Under the pieces are notes generated by a model. That model did no database searches. It was not told where the DNA came from and saw nothing but the letters and a program-made list of their open reading frames with translations. Shown in pieces: positions 60,313 to 64,000 of a DNA stretch of 64,000 nt. The translations under genes were made by a program, and so were the position numbers. The stretch comes from Gluconacetobacter takamatsuzukensis (lineage in GTDB: Bacteria > Pseudomonadota > Alphaproteobacteria > Acetobacterales > Acetobacteraceae): NCBI RefSeq assembly GCF_014174275.1, contig NZ_JABEQK010000007.1, positions 178,151 to 242,150 of the forward strand, in the 5' to 3' direction. How positions within the stretch are numbered: the first letter of the stretch is position 1; each line of letters begins with the position of its first letter.

Positions 60313-60554
60313 GCCGTGATCTCCTTCCTCAGCCGCACCCCAGCCCCACCGCCGTTCTCCGCGATGAACTCCACGCCGGCGCTTTCCAAGGCGGTGCGGA
60401 TGGCCTCGATTGTGCGGGGATGAGGCGCCCTGCGGCCCGTTTCAAAGTCAGCGAGTGTCGCAACAGCGACCTGAGCGGCCTTCGCTAAATCGTCACGCTT
60501 CAGGCGAAGCATGGCACGCGCGCCCAGACATTGCTCAGGTATAATAGCTGACAT
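60309..60554 (-). CDS. XRE-family HTH regulator
   Basis: 81 aa with a Cro/CI-type HTH: CLGARAMLRLKRDDLAKAAQVAVATLADFETGRRAPHPRTIEAIRTALESAGVEF, a form common in phage and ICE regulators. The C-terminal GGAGVRLRK closes the domain. Its start codon overlaps one of two 14-bp direct repeats (60544, 60592), suggesting autorepression. Confidence 0.8.
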   Translation of the reverse strand: MSAIIPEQCLGARAMLRLKRDDLAKAAQVAVATLADFETGRRAPHPRTIEAIRTALESAGVEFIAENGGGAGVRLRKEITA

Positions 60555-60605
60555 TGGCTCTCATGATTGACTTTGACCGATATCAGCGATTATAGCTGAC
60601 ATTGG
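60544..60605. promoter_or_regulatory. Paired 14-bp direct repeats, likely XRE operators
   Basis: ATAGCTGACATTGG at 60544-60557 and 60592-60605, 48 bp apart. The first covers the XRE start codon and the second lies towards the divergent gene train, so both directions could be controlled. Confidence 0.6.
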
Positions 60606-60689
60606 TTGAAAGACCAATGCCGGCCGGACACGGAGCTTGGACCCTCCGATGCCCGGCCTGACCACAACCGCTCGCAGCAGGAGCAGGCA

Positions 60690-60926
60690 ATGGCTGAACA
60701 CGCCCATAGCGTACGGGTTGACGCCTGTACAACCCAAAATCGCACGTCGTCTCATCGGCAGGACATTGTTCTTGCTTTGTTTTCCCCGCTTCTGGTGCTG
60801 ATCGCACTGGCGGGAATGGCCCGTACGGAAACGCTATCCGGCCACACGGTCCAGCCGGAGCTTTTGCGTCACACCGACGCAAAAATCGCTCATGCGCCGC
60901 TGATGCTGGCGGAGGGCGGTCGATGA
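60690..60926 (+). CDS. Small single-span membrane protein
   Basis: 78 aa with one hydrophobic span, IVLALFSPLLVLIALAGMA (about 29-47). AGGAG lies 7 nt before ATG 60690. First of the overlapping gene train and divergent from the XRE regulator. No family recognised. Confidence 0.6.
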   Translation: MAEHAHSVRVDACTTQNRTSSHRQDIVLALFSPLLVLIALAGMARTETLSGHTVQPELLRHTDAKIAHAPLMLAEGGR

Positions 60927-61156
60927 GCCAGGAACGCATGGATGCTATCGCGGCGGCCGGCTTCAAGGCCCAGAACATAGCGACCCTGCTGGTCTGGGCG
61001 GGCAATGCCGCCGGCCAGGTGTGCTTCGAGCCTACCAGAGAGCGGCTGTCTGCCCTCGGATGCGCCATCCAGTGGGCCGGTGGAGAACTCTCCCGGCTGT
61101 CGGATGAAATCACCACCGGCATCGATGAACTGGAGGCGCAGTCATGGGCACCGTAA
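60923..61156 (+). CDS. Small helical protein of the gene train
   Basis: 77 aa. Overlaps the previous gene by ATGA. It shares wording with the next ORF: LSALGCAIQWAGGELSRLSDEI here and ASGIGHALVWCGEELSRRSSTI there, so the two are probably ancient duplicates. Confidence 0.6.
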   Translation: MSQERMDAIAAAGFKAQNIATLLVWAGNAAGQVCFEPTRERLSALGCAIQWAGGELSRLSDEITTGIDELEAQSWAP

Positions 61157-61569
61157 CAGCACAAGATCTCGAACAGTCATACGATGCCGTCACGAGCATC
61201 GGCACGCTGTTGCAGATCGCTGGACGCGAAATGCGGGAACCGGACGGCGAGATGGACAGCGTCCGGGCGTCGGGGATCGGCCACGCCTTGGTGTGGTGCG
61301 GCGAAGAACTGTCTCGCCGCAGCTCGACCATCGCCGAGGCCGCTGGCGACTACGTTCACCAGACGGTTCCCACGATGCAGAGCATCCAGGACGGCATCCG
61401 GCAGGTTCACCTTATCGTCTGCGACATGGGTAATCTGGTCGATTCACTGGGAAGCCTGGCGAACGCGAAGAAGGATAAGCGGCTCACGCGGGCCTCGTCC
61501 GAACTCAAGCGCCTGTGGGTCGGTCTCGACACGATTCACATCGGCTTGCATAGGGCGTGTGAAGCATGA
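61144..61569 (+). CDS. Helical protein of the gene train
   Basis: 141 aa; starts 13 bp inside the previous gene. The N-terminal half (IGTLLQIAGREM ... IGHALVWCGEELSRRSSTI) parallels the preceding 77-aa ORF; the C-terminal half is amphipathic helix (IRQVHLIVCDMGNLVDSLGSL). No family recognised. Confidence 0.6.
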   Translation: MGTVTAQDLEQSYDAVTSIGTLLQIAGREMREPDGEMDSVRASGIGHALVWCGEELSRRSSTIAEAAGDYVHQTVPTMQSIQDGIRQVHLIVCDMGNLVDSLGSLANAKKDKRLTRASSELKRLWVGLDTIHIGLHRACEA

Positions 61570-61838
61570 GCGCCCGTCCAGCAGTTTGCCGGAAGACCCC
61601 GGTTGCCCCGCCGCCGGTAGATGGCGCCTATGCCCTCGACCGGCAGACTTTCTACACGCGCGACCTGCGCGATATCGCCCTGGCGATCGGGCGGGACATG
61701 AACTTGATGCAGGACGCGCCCGAGGGCACGGTCTCGGAATGGCACGGCGCGCTGCTTTGGCTGGCGGCCTATGCCGAGCGGATCGCGGAGGTCGCGGAGA
61801 GAGACGCGGAAGCCCTGCGCAAAGGCGGTGCGGCATGA
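61566..61838 (+). CDS. Small protein of the gene train
   Basis: 90 aa, ATGA overlap with both neighbours. C-terminal helix GALLWLAAYAERIAEVAERDAEAL. Function unknown. Confidence 0.55.
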   Translation: MSARPAVCRKTPVAPPPVDGAYALDRQTFYTRDLRDIALAIGRDMNLMQDAPEGTVSEWHGALLWLAAYAERIAEVAERDAEALRKGGAA

Positions 61839-62128
61839 GCATTCAATCCGCTGTGCAGGCCGCGCTGACCTGCAATCGCCGCGTCACGCGCGCCATTCCC
61901 TCCCGCCGCCAGACCACGCCGGCTGAGGAAGACGTGATGGACATAGCTATCAGCCGGTGGCGGCGGGCATGGGATGCTGCCTGGTCAGGGCCAGCGCGTT
62001 CCCAGCGTGACCTGATCGCCCGCGCCCGGTTGGCCATGTCTGATCCTGACGGAATGGACGCCGCCGAGGGCGAGCGGCTGGCCCGCGACGTGCTGGCCGT
62101 CCTGGGCGGCGGGAGGATCGCGCGATGA
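61835..62128 (+). CDS. Small basic protein of the gene train
   Basis: 97 aa; ATGA overlaps at both ends. Arg-rich (SRWRRAWDAAWSGPARSQRDLIARAR), possibly nucleic-acid binding. Function unknown. Confidence 0.55.
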   Translation: MSIQSAVQAALTCNRRVTRAIPSRRQTTPAEEDVMDIAISRWRRAWDAAWSGPARSQRDLIARARLAMSDPDGMDAAEGERLARDVLAVLGGGRIAR

Positions 62129-62253
62129 TCCGTTCCGCATCGAGGCAGGCGGCGCTGTTCGTCCTGCTCCCCGTGTCCTGCTGGGCGATGCGCTCGGCCG
62201 GCGCGTTCAGCCAGTTCACGTTGCGCCTGGTACGTCGGGAGGGCGTCCTGTGA
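62125..62253 (+). CDS. 42-aa ORF of the gene train
   Basis: Fills exactly the gap between its neighbours, with ATGA at the start and GTGA at the end. One hydrophobic stretch, AALFVLLPVSCWAM, suggests a small membrane peptide. Supported by the overlaps and not by homology. Confidence 0.45.
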   Translation: MIRSASRQAALFVLLPVSCWAMRSAGAFSQFTLRLVRREGVL

Positions 62254-62519
62254 ACGAGGGAATGCGCATCTTCATCCTCGATCGGGTGCATGACCGAAGG
62301 ATCACCGAGCAAGAGAGGGATATCCTCGACACCGTGCGCGACAAGGTCAGCCTGGCACAGGATGCTCGACACATCGCGGCGCTGATGGTGATGCTGAACT
62401 GTGGAGACTTGCAGCCCGAGGACAGCGAGCCGGAAGCCATCAAATGGCTCGCCAAGCGCCAACTCGAGCGGCTGGAGATCCTCGAAGCCATGCTGCTCCG
62501 CGACGAGAGGGCGACGTGA
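62250..62519 (+). CDS. Small helical protein of the gene train
   Basis: 89 aa from a GTG that overlaps the previous stop (GTGA). Acidic, helical: KVSLAQDARHIAALMVMLNCGDLQPEDSE then AKRQLERLEILEAMLL. No family recognised. Confidence 0.55.
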   Translation: MNEGMRIFILDRVHDRRITEQERDILDTVRDKVSLAQDARHIAALMVMLNCGDLQPEDSEPEAIKWLAKRQLERLEILEAMLLRDERAT

Positions 62520-62713
62520 TGGGCCGCCCTCGCAAAGTCTGGCCCGAGGCGCGGGTCAGGGAACTGGTCCGGCTGCGCGAGGCCGGGCGCACCTGGAAGG
62601 AAATCGGCGCGAAGCTGGGCCTGCCGCACATCACCTGCTCTCGTTACTGGCAGGAGGTGCTGGGACGGCCGGCCTATCGCGTTCAATTGGAAGATCGGAG
62701 GCCGGTGACATGA
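62519..62713 (+). CDS. Small HTH protein of the gene train
   Basis: 64 aa; one-base overlap (TGATG). RVRELVRLREAGRTWKEIGAKLGL is a helix-turn-helix of the resolvase/terminase-small-subunit style, so DNA binding is likely. Confidence 0.6.
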   Translation: MGRPRKVWPEARVRELVRLREAGRTWKEIGAKLGLPHITCSRYWQEVLGRPAYRVQLEDRRPVT

Positions 62714-62928
62714 GGCGGAAAGCCGCGCCCTTGGCGACGCCTGATCGCATTGCTGCAATCACCCAGCAGACACGGGACCTTTCCATGTTGTCGGTGCTGA
62801 TGATCGGCGCCAGTCGGGCGGCGCTGCTGGATGACCCGCTCAGGCCCAGCGATTATGCGATGGCCATGGAGTGGGTCGGGGTCGAGATCGATCGACGGGT
62901 TGCGGCGATTGAGGAGATGCTGTCGTGA
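62710..62928 (+). CDS. Small protein of the gene train
   Basis: 72 aa; ATGA overlap with the HTH gene. Helical (RIAAITQQTRDLSMLSVLMIGASRAALLDD ... GVEIDRRVAAIEEML). Its TGA overlaps a GTG (62925) that opens the frame of the excisionase ORF. Confidence 0.55.
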   Translation: MRRKAAPLATPDRIAAITQQTRDLSMLSVLMIGASRAALLDDPLRPSDYAMAMEWVGVEIDRRVAAIEEMLS

Positions 62929-63182
62929 AAATGTCCCGCAGACTGCTGGCATGTCCTGAACCGTCCGTGGGCGACTGGATGTCTTTTTTGCTTGCCACGG
63001 TATCGACATACCAATTATATGGTCCTTACGGCGAAGCTCTCACGAGTGGACGGCGGCCAAAACCTCAGAGAAATCCCTTCAGTGGGTTCCCACAACATAA
63101 GTTGTGGAGCGGTTGGCCGTTGCGTCGTTTCTCACGTACACAATTGGCGATACCGACTCTGTTGACGCTTGAAAGGCGTTAC

Positions 63183-63380
63183 ATGTCTGCAATTTCGCCA
63201 AGCAATTCCCTTCTCAGAATTGATGACGTCCTGCGCGATGCCGGAATCAGTCGTTCAACAACGAATCGTCTGATTAACGAGGGGAAACTGACCCGCGTGA
63301 AGATCGGGCGGGCTACGCGCATCACGGCCGAAAGCTATCGGGCCTGGATCGCGTCGCTGTCCCGCACCAGCGCCGCCTGA
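63183..63380 (+). CDS. AlpA/excisionase-like HTH protein
   Basis: 65 aa: SLLRIDDVLRDAGISRSTTNRLINEGKLTRVKIGRATRITAESYRAWI is the MerR-like fold of AlpA/Xis proteins. These bend DNA for excision and may activate integrase. AAAGG precedes ATG 63183. The same frame is open back to GTG 62925, which overlaps the gene train; the intervening 86 codons look non-coding, but a longer 151-aa product is possible. Confidence 0.7.
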   Translation: MSAISPSNSLLRIDDVLRDAGISRSTTNRLINEGKLTRVKIGRATRITAESYRAWIASLSRTSAA

Positions 63381-63521
63381 AACGGAAAAACGCCAGCCTG
63401 CGATTTGCAGACCGGCGTCCCGTTGAAGGCTTATCAATTGAGGCTACCAAACACCTCGATTGATACGGTCCGCCGGGTCGCTCGTCCAGAAAAATCGCGG
63501 TTGGCACATAGGAAAAGTGCC

Positions 63522-63725
63522 ATGCCGAGCTTGAAAAAGCGCGGGCGCTCGAAGTGCGTCCGCAGCGGGGGAAGTGTGCCCCGTTTGATCCTACTTTCCG
63601 ATGCCTGCCGCCCCGATGGCGAGCCGCGCGTCGGAGTGCTGATGCCGGGTTGCCGGCTGCCGGTCCTCTTTCCGTCGATTGCGGCCGCCAGTGCTGCCAT
63701 CGAGGCCGGGAGGGCTGCCCGATGA
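63522..63725 (+). CDS. Small basic hypothetical protein
   Basis: 67 aa starting MPSLKKRGRSKCVRSGGSVP; AGGA 8 nt upstream. Strongly basic N terminus, then a hydrophobic, Pro-containing C-terminal part. No family recognised. Overlaps the next gene by ATGA. Confidence 0.5.
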   Translation: MPSLKKRGRSKCVRSGGSVPRLILLSDACRPDGEPRVGVLMPGCRLPVLFPSIAAASAAIEAGRAAR

Positions 63726-63931
63726 GTAAGCGCACCTATCGCACTGCCACCGCGATTCCCGACGTGATCGCGGACCCCGCCACTCTGGCCCCCGATGCTG
63801 TGCGCTGCCTGTGGGTTCGCCCGATCGAGGGGCGTTACCTGCCCACCGTCATCTTCAATGATGGCACGGATTGTCCGCTAGCCTGCGCCTGGGCTGCCTG
63901 CGATGACTGGTCCGGTTTCATAGTTAGTTGA
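63722..63931 (+). CDS. Small hypothetical protein
   Basis: 69 aa, coupled to the preceding gene (ATGA). Beta-rich and Trp/Cys-containing: RCLWVRPIEGRYLPTVIFNDGTDCPLACAWAACDDW. No family recognised. Confidence 0.5.
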   Translation: MSKRTYRTATAIPDVIADPATLAPDAVRCLWVRPIEGRYLPTVIFNDGTDCPLACAWAACDDWSGFIVS

Positions 63932-63943
63932 TATGCGCTTCTG

Positions 63944-63998
63944 ATGCCAGCCTGGCCGGGAGGTGAAGCGTAGCGGAACCGAGCGGCCAGGCTGGCAT
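63944..63998. repeat. 15-bp perfect inverted repeat at the window end
   Basis: ATGCCAGCCTGGCCG (63944-63958) and CGGCCAGGCTGGCAT (63984-63998) flank a 25-nt loop (GGAGGTGAAGCG...). No T-run is visible before the window ends. It could be a terminator stem, a structured RNA, or a transfer/recombination site. Confidence 0.7.
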
Positions 63999-64000
63999 TC

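Noticed and set aside
1..64000. CRISPR array, rRNA, transposase
   Set aside because: No regularly spaced repeats, no rRNA-like sequence and no transposase signature were seen.

Overview
The window is high-GC alphaproteobacterial chromosome, almost certainly from an acetic acid bacterium (Acetobacteraceae, Gluconacetobacter/Komagataeibacter-like). The evidence is a BcsA-BcsB fusion cellulose synthase with BcsC and BcsD, a GH8 CMCax-type endoglucanase upstream, a PoxB-type pyruvate dehydrogenase, and many MFS and TonB-dependent transporters. No rRNA, complete tRNA, CRISPR array or transposase was seen.

Layout. (1) 336-1532: MFS exporter with a terminator. (2) 1678-7065: LysR regulator divergent from hglS, amaA-like and amaB-like genes, a lysine/pipecolate/2-oxoadipate catabolic set. 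A saccharopine-dehydrogenase-family gene with a divergent Lrp-type regulator (19235-20897) may feed the same pathway. (3) 8398-14927: ArsR regulator, SsuA-like binding proteins, an SsuD-like monooxygenase, a NIPSNAP protein and a TonB receptor. This is an organosulfur-type scavenging locus tied together by two copies of one AT-rich operator. (4) 14924-27600: housekeeping and accessory genes (Nudix, YceI, TetR/MFS pair, UrcA, MHS transporter, PoxB, KGG-repeat stress protein, DUF4142, PfpI), with a dispersed palindromic repeat.

(5) 27929-42360 is the most interesting block. Three operons encode a complete hydroxyproline pathway: 4-hydroxyproline epimerase, FAD D-hydroxyproline dehydrogenase, DapA-family deaminase and alpha-ketoglutaric semialdehyde dehydrogenase. 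With them are an APC permease, a GntR regulator, a TonB receptor, an exported DUF885-like protein and a Tat-exported GH127/146 beta-L-arabinofuranosidase. One 18-bp motif recurs before each operon. Together they look like a system for using arabinosylated hydroxyproline-rich (extensin-type) plant glycopeptides.

(6) 42461-55058: a Lon-type AAA+ ATPase lacking a protease domain, then cellulose genes in the order cmc, short CcpA/BcsP-like gene, bcsQ, bcsAB, bcsC, bcsD, with overlapping junctions from bcsQ onward. (7) 55076-64000: an integrated element that starts right after bcsD. It has a P4-type tyrosine integrase, a DUF6998-like pair, an AT-richer block of unknown genes, an XRE regulator, nine overlapping tiny ORFs, an AlpA-like excisionase and further small genes. 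Its far end lies beyond the window.
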